Under the pieces are notes generated by a model. It had not been told where the DNA came from. It did no database searches and worked only from the letters and a program-made list of their open reading frames with translations. This document shows positions 15,042 through 22,867 of a DNA stretch of 64,000 bases, in pieces (within the stretch, counting starts at the first letter, position 1; each line of letters starts with the position of its first letter). The stretch covers positions 1 through 64,000 of the IMG/VR virus record IMGVR_UViG_3300044638_008494; one strand, 5' to 3'. The DNA is from a virus. Made by a program: the position numbers and the translations under genes.

Positions 15042-17477
15042 TTATTGAGCGTACGGACGAATTCTTTTTGCTATTTCCACGCCTGGCTCAGAAGTTGAAG
15101 GAACATTTACGTCTGAGAAAATTTGTCCTCTTTTTTGGGCAATTTTTTGCTTTAATTTTTGCATTTTGTGCCATTTTCTATTCTTTTTATTTGCATTTGG
15201 CAAAACTTTATCAACAAGCTGGCGTATTCTTAAGTTAAGCTCTTTTCCTGCCTTGATTTTTGAAATTGTTTTTGACTCTGAAGCGCTCGGGCCAGAAGAG
15301 TATGCTTTGTATGTTAGTTTTGCCCCATCATTTGGAGGTGTGATATTGTGACGATATGGGTATCTTTTTTGATATGTTCCTCTGTCACTAGCAGTATGTT
15401 TTGGGAACAGTTTGTGTGCGCCAACAGCACTTACACCAGTCTGCAAAGCACTATCAATACTATCAAGAGATCCATAGCCGCTGTAAATAAGCGATAAGTT
15501 TCCGCCATTAGTTCCTACTTCGGTGTTTAATTTTGTTGTTATAATTTCAATTGCATAATATGCGCCGCTAGGAATAATACCATTCCATGTTCCTGTGGCC
15601 ATTGATTTGCCAAAAATTTCATTATCATACAATTGATTATAAAATTTGTAAAAATAAGTATCTTTTAATGGCTCATCTTGTTTTAAGTGACCATTTGACG
15701 ATATGGATTTTTTATAACCAGTAGCAGTTTCCATTGGAATTTGAATTCCAGACTGCAATACTTGCTCATATGTTATTTGTTTACCATCAATAATATATCC
15801 ACTTTTTTGAACATACGTTCCTGAACTAATGGCTTTTGTTATTCCAATGCCAGAGCTTGTATTATCTCCAATTGATAAAAATATTCCCCCTACAACTCTG
15901 CCATTTACAATACTCGCGCCAGAGAATAAAAATACTGGCCCAATATATTCGCTAGGCATTGGCGCAAAATAACTTTCTCCTTGTTGCCTTGGGCCATTCC
16001 AAGATGGCACCGCTGCTCTCTGGTACGTGTATGGAACATTGACCTGAATTCCTTCTGGAAGTACGTTTCCATTGGCAAAGTTTTCACTATCAATAAATAG
16101 CGTTGGGGCTTGGAATGCTAGCGTTGTAACACGCTTATCTTTGCGGCACACTGATTTTCCGCCAATTAATGGTTTTTTCACAGCTGCTCTTTGCAAGTCA
16201 GCAGATGATGCTGCGCGAGGGTGTCCGCTTGCAACAGCCCAGGGTCCTTGCAATCTTCTTGGATCTGTTTTTTTCCAATCACCAAATGAAGATGGTTGAT
16301 GCACATAAATAACTCCAAGTTGTCCGCTGTTAGCTCTTTGATTGACATTTAATCTTCCGCTTATTGCAATGCACCATGCTCCAGAACCATATTGGGTAGA
16401 TACTGTATTATCAAAATAAATTTGTTTGCGAGAGTCTGTGGTGTTGACAAATCTTTTATATACTGGGTTTTCGGAGCCTAATGCAGCTTCGCTATATTCC
16501 CCATTGACGTTATTAATCCATCCGCTTTGCACACAATGATTGATCCATCCTTGTCCTGATGCTGGGTTATACCATGAACTATTACTTATGGTGAGTTGAT
16601 TTGCTGAAAATTGAGATTTTAATACATTTTGTTTGTATTCTTCTGTATAAACATCTTCTAATGAATTTGAATATCCAGTTTCTAATCCGTGTGGGCTAAC
16701 ATAGCATATTTGCTTATAATCGGCTGTTCCTGTAGAAATAACGATCAGCCCTTTTACATTCGTTGGTCCTTGTGTGGCGATTTTTGTAGGAAAATTATAC
16801 CCACCGCCTTGATAAAAATTAATTGTTGTTGGGTATGGAATGTTGAATCCAGTCAAGTTTGTATTATCATAAACAGATTTTTCTTTTCCTTGTCCAAATC
16901 TTGTTAATGCTGGGTGCCACCGGTAATATGTTTTTCTACTTTCTTCTCTGGAAATAGTTCCTGCAAATTTTGGTCTAAAGTTTAGGTCCCCAGATGTTCC
17001 AGCAATTCTAATATCAATAGTATTTGATGTTTGTTCAGGAAATCTTAATCTAGCAAATGGAAATTTATTATTTTGAAATGTTAATTTTGAATTTTGTTTG
17101 TGGTCAAATGGTTTGAAAAAATCGTTTTCTTGGTATGGGTAGTTATCACGAGAAAAAACAAAGTCTCTTAATTGACCGACAAGGTTCGTCTTTAATTTGC
17201 ATGAAGAATAAAAATGGTCTGATTCGACGGCCATTCTCCATGTTTGAAGGGTTTTGCTTTCTACTGTTGGAGATATGTACGAATTAATTTCTTTTCTTAT
17301 AACTGCTTTTGGGTTTCTTGATTTTAAAGTCCCAACGTTTTCCAAATCAACATAAGCGTCTTTAATTCCAAATACGCTGGTTTTATTAAGATCTGTAAAT
17401 CCAAGATCTTCACTGACGGCAATGTTGCCACCAAGCCCAAGTTTTCTGGCCTGCTCTTTTGTTAACTGTGTTGACAT
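15042..17477 (-). CDS. Large virion structural protein, unassigned
   Basis: The 811 residues show no enzymatic motif. The composition is that of a folded, beta-rich structural protein: many Gly, Ser, Tyr and Asn, few repeats. The C-terminal 90 residues are very basic (NANKKNRKWHKMQKLKQKIAQKRG), suggesting contact with nucleic acid or an acidic partner. It is the first gene after the group I intron, and two smaller probable virion genes follow it. Portal, tail-spike and head-vertex functions are all possible. The start ATG follows an in-frame TAA a few codons upstream, so the frame is not continued across the intron. Confidence 0.55.
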   Translation of the reverse strand: MSTQLTKEQARKLGLGGNIAVSEDLGFTDLNKTSVFGIKDAYVDLENVGTLKSRNPKAVIRKEINSYISPTVESKTLQTWRMAVESDHFYSSCKLKTNLVGQLRDFVFSRDNYPYQENDFFKPFDHKQNSKLTFQNNKFPFARLRFPEQTSNTIDIRIAGTSGDLNFRPKFAGTISREESRKTYYRWHPALTRFGQGKEKSVYDNTNLTGFNIPYPTTINFYQGGGYNFPTKIATQGPTNVKGLIVISTGTADYKQICYVSPHGLETGYSNSLEDVYTEEYKQNVLKSQFSANQLTISNSSWYNPASGQGWINHCVQSGWINNVNGEYSEAALGSENPVYKRFVNTTDSRKQIYFDNTVSTQYGSGAWCIAISGRLNVNQRANSGQLGVIYVHQPSSFGDWKKTDPRRLQGPWAVASGHPRAASSADLQRAAVKKPLIGGKSVCRKDKRVTTLAFQAPTLFIDSENFANGNVLPEGIQVNVPYTYQRAAVPSWNGPRQQGESYFAPMPSEYIGPVFLFSGASIVNGRVVGGIFLSIGDNTSSGIGITKAISSGTYVQKSGYIIDGKQITYEQVLQSGIQIPMETATGYKKSISSNGHLKQDEPLKDTYFYKFYNQLYDNEIFGKSMATGTWNGIIPSGAYYAIEIITTKLNTEVGTNGGNLSLIYSGYGSLDSIDSALQTGVSAVGAHKLFPKHTASDRGTYQKRYPYRHNITPPNDGAKLTYKAYSSGPSASESKTISKIKAGKELNLRIRQLVDKVLPNANKKNRKWHKMQKLKQKIAQKRGQIFSDVNVPSTSEPGVEIAKRIRPYAQ

Positions 17478-17519
17478 ATTTTTTTAGAATGTTTAAAACT
17501 TTAAAAACTTTAATCCGGT

Positions 17520-17950
17520 GGGTCTATCATTCTTGCAGGTGCACTTCGCTCGCTCAGGCTTCTCGATCTGGTAGCCGTGGCTCCAGGCTGAGTTTACTTC
17601 CAAACGGACCCTCTCGGTTACACTTGCATGCTAGACAGACAGACCGCCAATTGTGTTATCGTACAGTTGTTTATACCATACATCTATATATTTCTATATA
17701 GTTCAGACTATATCTTGGTACCAGAAATTAATCTGGCACACCGGGCGCTCTTGGGCAGTTTTATTGTTGGGACTCAACCGCCTAGTCGTTACACCTTCTA
17801 TCCTATCTTTCCCAGATAGCTTGGCTCGGTATTGTCTTTTCGGCGTTTTTACACGCCAACGAAGGTATCCACCGAATTCACCCAGTAAGGACTGTTGTTA
17901 TAAATTTTTAAAAGAACTTGAACAAGTTATCCTGTTCACAATATGATTAC
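17520..17950 (-). ncRNA. Group I intron (ribozyme core), no homing gene inside
   Basis: On the minus strand the conserved core reads in order. P3 5' strand is ATACCTTC. P4 pairs TTGGC with GCCAA, enclosing P5 (GGCGT...ACGCC). P6 is a hairpin (CTATCT...AGATAG). P3 3' strand is GAAGGTGT. The R element AACGACTA pairs by P7 with the S element AAGATATAGTC, with a P8 domain (GGCGGTT...AACTGCC) between. P9 is TATATA-GAAA-TATATA. A more G+C-rich domain at about 17522-17648, closed by GGTCTGT/ATAGACC, follows. The splice sites were not fixed, so the ends are approximate. It lies between a 65-aa gene and the 811-aa gene, and neither frame continues into it. Confidence 0.85.
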
Positions 17951-17981
17951 ATCTTAATTTTAAGAATATCCAAAAAAAATT

Positions 17982-18179
17982 TTATCTTTTTTCAAAAGCC
18001 CAGCAATAATGACAAATTTCTGGGGTTACTTTAAATATATCGCGTTTAAAGCATTTATAGCCATTATCCGTATAGTCGCCACCTTGACAGCTGCATCTAT
18101 GAACTGTCACACTTTCTTCGTTTTCAGACCTGTATTTGCAGTTTGAAAATTTATACTCAGCTGATAGGTTTTCTTCCAT
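17982..18179 (-). CDS. Small cysteine-rich protein linked to glycan genes
   Basis: The 65 residues hold a cysteine pattern: NCKYRSE near the N-terminus, then HRCSC, YKCF and CHYCWAF. This resembles the short Cys motif (C-x-YRG ... C-x-x-C ... C ... C-x-x-C) found alone or appended to bacterial and phage glycosyltransferases. A metal-binding role is likely; function beyond that is unknown. It lies 8 bases after the GDP-mannose dehydratase gene and is the last gene before the group I intron. It ends naturally with TAA after the final motif, so it does not look like a truncated exon. Confidence 0.55.
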   Translation of the reverse strand: MEENLSAEYKFSNCKYRSENEESVTVHRCSCQGGDYTDNGYKCFKRDIFKVTPEICHYCWAFEKR

Positions 18180-18187
18180 ATTTACTT

Positions 18188-19237
18188 TTACACCTCCAAA
18201 TCGTTAAAAACCATTTCTTCTATTAGAGAATCAAAAGAAATTTTTGGACGCCATCCAAGCTCTTTTTTTGCAGTTTCTGGATTGCCGAGTAATAAATCTA
18301 CTTCAGCTGGTCTGTAAAACTTTTCATTAATTTTTACCAATACTTTCTGGTCATAATAAATTGAATTAGTAGTTTTTTTGAGCAAAAATTTTTCTTCTAA
18401 TTCACCACCTGCCCATTCACCAACGATCCCACATTTACGAAATGCTATTTCAATAAACTCTTTAACAGTGTGCGTTTCGCCAGATGCCAACAAATATTCT
18501 CTAGGATTTTCTTGATTCAGCATCATCCAAATTCCTTCTACAAAATCTTTGGCATGGCTCCAGTCTCTTTTAGCATAAATATTTCCAAGCTCAAGTGGCT
18601 CTATAAAATCCTTGCCAAGATCTAGATCTTTTTTAATTCTGGCTATATGTTTAGTAATTTTTCTAGTTACAAATTCCTCTCCGCGCCTTGGGCTTTCGTG
18701 ATTATATAATAAGCCTTGAATTGCAAAAAGGTTATAGCTTTCTCGATATACTTTAACAATATGTCGCGCAGCGGCTTTGGCTGCCCCATATGGACTTCTT
18801 GGCTTTAATGGATGATTTTCATCTTGTGGGCTGTAGTCTACATCGCCAAGCTCTTCTGAAGATCCTGCATTATAAAACCTGCAAGATGGCGCATGTTTTC
18901 TAACGGCCTCTAAACAGCGTATAACGCCCACAGCATCTATTTCAAATGTTTGTTCGGGTATTTGCCATGATGCTCCAACAAAACTTTGTGCACCTAAATT
19001 AATAAAATAATCCGGCTTTATTTCTCTAACAATATTATCTATAGATTGTGAATCGGAAAGATCACCTGTGATAATTTCAAATCTTGGATGGTCGATTATA
19101 TGCTCTATATTTTTATAATTTTTTGTAGAGCTTCTTCGAACCATGCCATATATTTTATAATCTGTATTTGCAAGAAGATGATCAGCCATATAGCTGCCAT
19201 CTTGTCCGGTTACGCCTGTGATAATAACAGATTTCAT
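18188..19237 (-). CDS. gmd: GDP-mannose 4,6-dehydratase
   Basis: This is an extended short-chain dehydrogenase. The NAD(P)-binding motif ITGVTGQDGSYMADHLL is at the N-terminus, and YGMVRRSS follows as in GMD. The active site includes GSSEELG and the YGAAKAAA YxxxK pair. NHESPRRGEEFVTRKIT is the diagnostic GMD substrate segment. It converts GDP-mannose to GDP-4-keto-6-deoxymannose, the precursor of GDP-fucose, GDP-rhamnose and related sugars. At 349 residues it is full length. It overlaps the GT17 gene by 4 bases. No GDP-fucose synthase partner was seen, so the product may feed host or other phage enzymes. Confidence 0.93.
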   Translation of the reverse strand: MKSVIITGVTGQDGSYMADHLLANTDYKIYGMVRRSSTKNYKNIEHIIDHPRFEIITGDLSDSQSIDNIVREIKPDYFINLGAQSFVGASWQIPEQTFEIDAVGVIRCLEAVRKHAPSCRFYNAGSSEELGDVDYSPQDENHPLKPRSPYGAAKAAARHIVKVYRESYNLFAIQGLLYNHESPRRGEEFVTRKITKHIARIKKDLDLGKDFIEPLELGNIYAKRDWSHAKDFVEGIWMMLNQENPREYLLASGETHTVKEFIEIAFRKCGIVGEWAGGELEEKFLLKKTTNSIYYDQKVLVKINEKFYRPAEVDLLLGNPETAKKELGWRPKISFDSLIEEMVFNDLEV

Positions 19238-20037
19238 AAAATGAACTCTTTAAATTTTTCTATATTTTCTACAATATATGCAGGATGTGTAGTGTTGTCT
19301 AATTTAATTTTATTTAAAGTTTTACCATCAGATGTTAAATTTTCTGTTTTGATAAAAAAATGGTTATTTAATTTTCTATATTGGTCAAAAAATTTTATAA
19401 AATCTTCCCTTGATGGAAGCTCAGACTTGTCGAGCGGCTCTATGCATGATCTTGACTTTTTCCAAGCCGCCTCTGCCCCACCAAGCCAACTAAAATGCCA
19501 ACCGCCATCTGCTATTCTTGTTGGTATATCGTCTTTGTGATTTCTTACATTTTGTGGTGATATATTTTTTAATAAAGAATACTTTATAGCAACGCTACCA
19601 ATCCAGTTAGAATTTATGCTTTTTAAATTGAGAAAATATGCATAAAAATCCTGCTCAAATGATGCCATGCGAAAATTTGGATCATTAAAAATATCAAATT
19701 TTTTAGGATTCGGCACCTCATCTAAATCTGAAATAATTACAATATCGCTGTCGCTTATATTTGAAAAGCCCCTTCTAATGCAATTTCTCTGATGGTTCTC
19801 CATTTCCCAAAGATTATTTTTATTATCTGGATAATCTTCAACTTTGATATGGATTATTTTATCTGCAAATTTAGAAAATCTATGCTTATTTTCTTCAAAA
19901 TAAAACGGCTTATCAATAAGGCTTTGTGTTTTTCCCGCCTCTACGATAATAAATTTTTCTACATATTTGTTTAGAGTATTTAGTCGTATATCTAGCAAGT
20001 CTAGCTCATTAAAAAACGTAAAACAATCATAAATCAT
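19234..20037 (-). CDS. Glycosyltransferase family 17-like protein
   Basis: The N-terminus IYDCFTFFNELDLLDIRLNTL with FIIVEAGKTQS, followed by IISDLDEVPNP (the DxD-type metal site), WHFSWLGG and the HPAYI ending, matches the GT17 family (beta-1,4-N-acetylglucosaminyltransferase-like). At 267 residues it is complete. It probably adds GlcNAc or a similar sugar to a surface or virion glycan. It lies between GMD and a degenerate methyltransferase-like gene, each overlap being 4 bases, so these genes form one operon. Confidence 0.8.
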   Translation of the reverse strand: MIYDCFTFFNELDLLDIRLNTLNKYVEKFIIVEAGKTQSLIDKPFYFEENKHRFSKFADKIIHIKVEDYPDNKNNLWEMENHQRNCIRRGFSNISDSDIVIISDLDEVPNPKKFDIFNDPNFRMASFEQDFYAYFLNLKSINSNWIGSVAIKYSLLKNISPQNVRNHKDDIPTRIADGGWHFSWLGGAEAAWKKSRSCIEPLDKSELPSREDFIKFFDQYRKLNNHFFIKTENLTSDGKTLNKIKLDNTTHPAYIVENIEKFKEFIL

Positions 20038-20693
20038 AAACTAATTTCTTGTTTAAAATTAGAACGAAATGTGTCGTCAAAAGATTTTTGTAATGCTTTT
20101 TCTGTTCTAATATTTTGCTGCCTGTTTATTTGCAATAAAATATAACCATCTTTTTCCCAAAAATCATTTATATACAACCTTACGTCGTGTTGTAATAAAA
20201 CTTTTGATACGGCATATATATTGTATATGTATTTGATGCTGTCAAGGACATTCTGCTCTTGAAGATTTTTAATTGAAGTAAAAAATCCAACAAATATTTG
20301 AGCATTTGATGATATATAATTCGAGCAATCTTTTACGAATGAATTAAAGTTTATATTTTCTATATTTGGAATTACAAGCGTATCAATTTTGCCATTTTTT
20401 AATGAAGCGCTAACTGGCTTGTAATCCTCATCATAAATATTATAATTTGTCGAGTTAAAATATTTATTAATATCTGGAAAATTTATAGACACTATATTTG
20501 ATCGATTTGAAAAATCAAACGCCGTATCTTTTACAAGATCTTCAAAAATAGAATTTTCAATATTAGAAAAATTTTGTGCGTTGTTATTTTTAACAGTATA
20601 GCAATAATAGCATATGTTATAATTTGAAATGCTTTTAAAATTTGTCATATTTATGGATCCGCAAACTTTGCATGTATTTACATTATGACTCAT
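20034..20693 (-). CDS. Divergent sugar methyltransferase-like protein with N-terminal zinc site
   Basis: The first 35 residues carry NTCKVCGS and ICYYCYTV, a four-cysteine knuckle like that heading the C-methyltransferases of deoxysugar pathways. The rest (FPDINKYFNSTNYNIYDEDY ... SSNAQIFVGFFTSIKNL) resembles the C-terminal half of that family, but the SAM-binding GxGxG loop is not recognisable. It may be a degenerate or partner subunit. At 219 residues it is about half the usual length. Position between the GT17 gene and an oxidoreductase supports a sugar-tailoring role, though this is weak. Confidence 0.45.
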   Translation of the reverse strand: MSHNVNTCKVCGSINMTNFKSISNYNICYYCYTVKNNNAQNFSNIENSIFEDLVKDTAFDFSNRSNIVSINFPDINKYFNSTNYNIYDEDYKPVSASLKNGKIDTLVIPNIENINFNSFVKDCSNYISSNAQIFVGFFTSIKNLQEQNVLDSIKYIYNIYAVSKVLLQHDVRLYINDFWEKDGYILLQINRQQNIRTEKALQKSFDDTFRSNFKQEISL

Positions 20694-20697
20694 AAAT

Positions 20698-21633
20698 TTA
20701 AAACCCTCCGTTTAAATATAAATTTGAGGGATTTGTTACAGAAAATGGAAGCTCTGATTGGTTTATATTTGTAAAAATATCTGAAAAATATTCCGCAGAT
20801 GCTCCATATAAATATGCAGTTGCAAACATTTTTTCCCATATATCATTTACTGTTTGTTCTGGAAGATATTCCATGTTGGGCGATGGGTATATATTATAAA
20901 TATGATTACTAATCATAGTAAGCAGCGGAATAATTTGATCATATTGATCATATACAATTTTATGTGTTTCGGAAATCTTATCTGTTTTGAAAATAAACTC
21001 TAATTCGGGCTTTTCAGAAATACCCCAAGAAAATTCATAGGTATTGCCATTCATATTTTTAATATAGCCTTTGTAATTATCTAAGATATTAAAGCTTTCT
21101 AGCTTATCTTTTCCCATAATTTGATGCAAAAAAATAATTAAATATATAGCCTGTGTAGAATATATTTTTTTCGCTTTTAATTCATCTTCGAAATTGTTGG
21201 GGCCAGAAACTTTTAAAGAAACGTAATTTGCTTTCAATGACATTACTTTTCTACATAGAAATAAAAAATCTTGGTCTTGAACGTATGGATAGTTAATATA
21301 AAATGCTTTTTTATTATTACTTTCAATAAGCTGATTGAAAAGAGCTTTTCTTTCCTCTTTTGAATTTAAAAATGGACTTTCAGTAATAATATGTTTTTTA
21401 TTATCCAATCCGTATTTAATATATTCCATTTGGTGTTCTGAGTGGAGGGCAAGATATAGCGCATCTGCATTGTTTAAAATCTCATCCTTTTCGGTTTGCG
21501 GCGTTGATGAATTGATTGTACCTACCAATTCATATCTGGAAAATAAGGATGCTGCATTTAAAACTTTCGCTCCCCAATTACCCGTACCAATAATGGCTAT
21601 CTTAATTTTGTTTTTTTGATAAAGTTCATTCAT
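20698..21633 (-). CDS. NAD(P)-dependent oxidoreductase, GFO/IDH/MocA-like
   Basis: A Rossmann fold opens the protein (KIAIIGTGNWGAKVL, GxGxxG). It is followed by ADALYLALHSEHQMEYIKYGL and HIITESPF, which correspond to the family's 'P-x-x-x-H' and 'EKP' motifs; Lys is replaced by Ser in the EKP position. That suggests altered or lost dehydrogenase chemistry. At 311 residues the length is typical. By neighbourhood it should act on a nucleotide sugar in the same cluster as GMD and the GT17 enzyme. Confidence 0.65.
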   Translation of the reverse strand: MNELYQKNKIKIAIIGTGNWGAKVLNAASLFSRYELVGTINSSTPQTEKDEILNNADALYLALHSEHQMEYIKYGLDNKKHIITESPFLNSKEERKALFNQLIESNNKKAFYINYPYVQDQDFLFLCRKVMSLKANYVSLKVSGPNNFEDELKAKKIYSTQAIYLIIFLHQIMGKDKLESFNILDNYKGYIKNMNGNTYEFSWGISEKPELEFIFKTDKISETHKIVYDQYDQIIPLLTMISNHIYNIYPSPNMEYLPEQTVNDIWEKMFATAYLYGASAEYFSDIFTNINQSELPFSVTNPSNLYLNGGF

Positions 21634-21644
21634 ATTACATTTTA

Positions 21645-22055
21645 TTATTTACCGCACATTTTCCAAAAAATTTTTTCTATCTCTTTTATAGCATCATTAG
21701 TAATTGCTTGATAGTCTTCTACGTCTGCAATCTCTTTTTTCCCAGTAATAATATTTAGCATGTCTACATTGCTTTCGTTAAGGATTGAATTGATTGTATT
21801 TAATTGTTCTTGAAAAATATTATTAATATTTACTTTCCATGATGAGATAAAATCTTTTTGCATTGATTCTTTTTCCTGATCTGTTTGTGCAATTTCATCT
21901 AAGACTTTGCTCCAAATAAATGAAATGATAGAAAGAATTAAATTTTCTTTCATGGCATTTAACATTTTTTCTTTAAATTTTTCCTGCTCTATTTGCAGTT
22001 GAGTGTTTTCAGTCGCCACTTGAACCAAACCCCCTTTCTCCTCTTTCAGATTCAT
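21645..22055 (-). CDS. Helical protein of unknown function
   Basis: The protein is predominantly helical and charged, with a Gln/Glu-rich start (ENTQLQIEQEKFKEKM), a hydrophobic helix (NLILSIISFIWSKVL) and many Glu/Lys/Asn afterwards. No family is recognised. As given it overlaps the dUTPase gene by 47 bases. A GTG at 22019 (VATENTQ) with a GGAG/GGGGG run upstream would cut the overlap to about 11 bases and may be the true start. It lies between nucleotide genes and the sugar genes, so it belongs to the same transcript. Confidence 0.5.
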   Translation of the reverse strand: MNLKEEKGGLVQVATENTQLQIEQEKFKEKMLNAMKENLILSIISFIWSKVLDEIAQTDQEKESMQKDFISSWKVNINNIFQEQLNTINSILNESNVDMLNIITGKKEIADVEDYQAITNDAIKEIEKIFWKMCGK

Positions 22056-22428
22056 CTAATGAATTTACAATTTTTAAATCCCATATATAGCATTTTTCAA
22101 TAATTAATTGAGCTATTTTGTCACCAGTATTTACCAAATAATCTTTTTGACCAGCATTGTATAAAATAACTTTGATTTCCCCCCTGTATCCAGAATCTAC
22201 AACGCCAGCAAATACATCAATTCCATATTTGAAGGCCATGCCAGATCGCGGGGCAATTCTCGCATAATATCCATCAGGTATGGATATAGAAATTGATGTT
22301 CCAACAGCCTTCCATGATTGGCCTTTTATTAGGATAGCTTCAGACGCGTACAGATCAAGCCCAGCATCTGTTGGAGCATTCCTTGTTGGAGTTTTAGCAT
22401 TTTCTGATAATAGTTTGACTTGTATCAT
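22009..22428 (-). CDS. dut: dUTP diphosphatase
   Basis: All five motifs of trimeric dUTPases are present: APTDAGLDLYA (1), APRSGMA (2), GVVDSGYRGEIKV (3), NTGDKIAQLII (4) and ERGERGFGSSG (5). The enzyme hydrolyses dUTP to dUMP, keeping uracil out of DNA and supplying dTMP synthesis. The ATG at 22428 (MIQVKL) is preferred over a TTG six codons upstream, giving 139 residues, standard for the family. It follows the dCMP deaminase gene by 34 bases, so both enzymes feed dUMP. Confidence 0.96.
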   Translation of the reverse strand: MIQVKLLSENAKTPTRNAPTDAGLDLYASEAILIKGQSWKAVGTSISISIPDGYYARIAPRSGMAFKYGIDVFAGVVDSGYRGEIKVILYNAGQKDYLVNTGDKIAQLIIEKCYIWDLKIVNSLDESERGERGFGSSGD

Positions 22429-22462
22429 TAAACTATTATAATTCAATATGTTATAAAAACAA

Positions 22463-22867
22463 TTATATTTTTATAAGTTGGATGTTAAATTCTTTTGCTA
22501 ACTCTACAGAAAAATCATCACGCTCGTAAGCTTCATTATAATATACTTCTTTAATTCCATACATGGATATATTTTTAATACATTCTGAGCATGGGCGAAG
22601 TGTCACCGCTATTAATTTAGCTTCATGTGGCTTAATGTAACGCAAAGCAGCGGCTTCTGCGTGAGATACTCGGCGGCGCCTTTCATCTCTATCGCTCCAA
22701 TTAATCTCAACGCCTGGTGGCGCTCCATTATAACCTATTGCAGCTACAGTATTATCATAGCGCAGAATACAGGCCCCGACCTTCCTGTAAGGATCTTCAG
22801 ATCTAAGCGCAGCAGCTTTCGCAAGCTCCATTGCATATTCTGGCCAAGTTAATCGTTCATGTATCAT
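22463..22867 (-). CDS. dCMP deaminase
   Basis: Zinc-binding motifs of the cytidine/deoxycytidylate deaminase family are clear: SHAEAAAL (His ligand and catalytic Glu) and LRPCSECIKN (two Cys ligands). An N-terminal segment DPYRKVGACI precedes YNGAPPG, typical of dCMP deaminases. It deaminates dCMP to dUMP. The ATG at 22867 overlaps the stop of the ribonucleotide reductase (ATGA), and a TTG three codons further upstream is less likely. At 134 residues it lacks any large allosteric extension. Confidence 0.93.
   Translation of the reverse strand: MIHERLTWPEYAMELAKAAALRSEDPYRKVGACILRYDNTVAAIGYNGAPPGVEINWSDRDERRRRVSHAEAAALRYIKPHEAKLIAVTLRPCSECIKNISMYGIKEVYYNEAYERDDFSVELAKEFNIQLIKI

Noticed and set aside
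17459-17946. Several plus-strand open frames of 63-97 residues in the 17.5-17.9 kb gap
   Set aside because: They are translations across the strand opposite the group I intron core, with no ribosome binding sites and no protein-like pattern.
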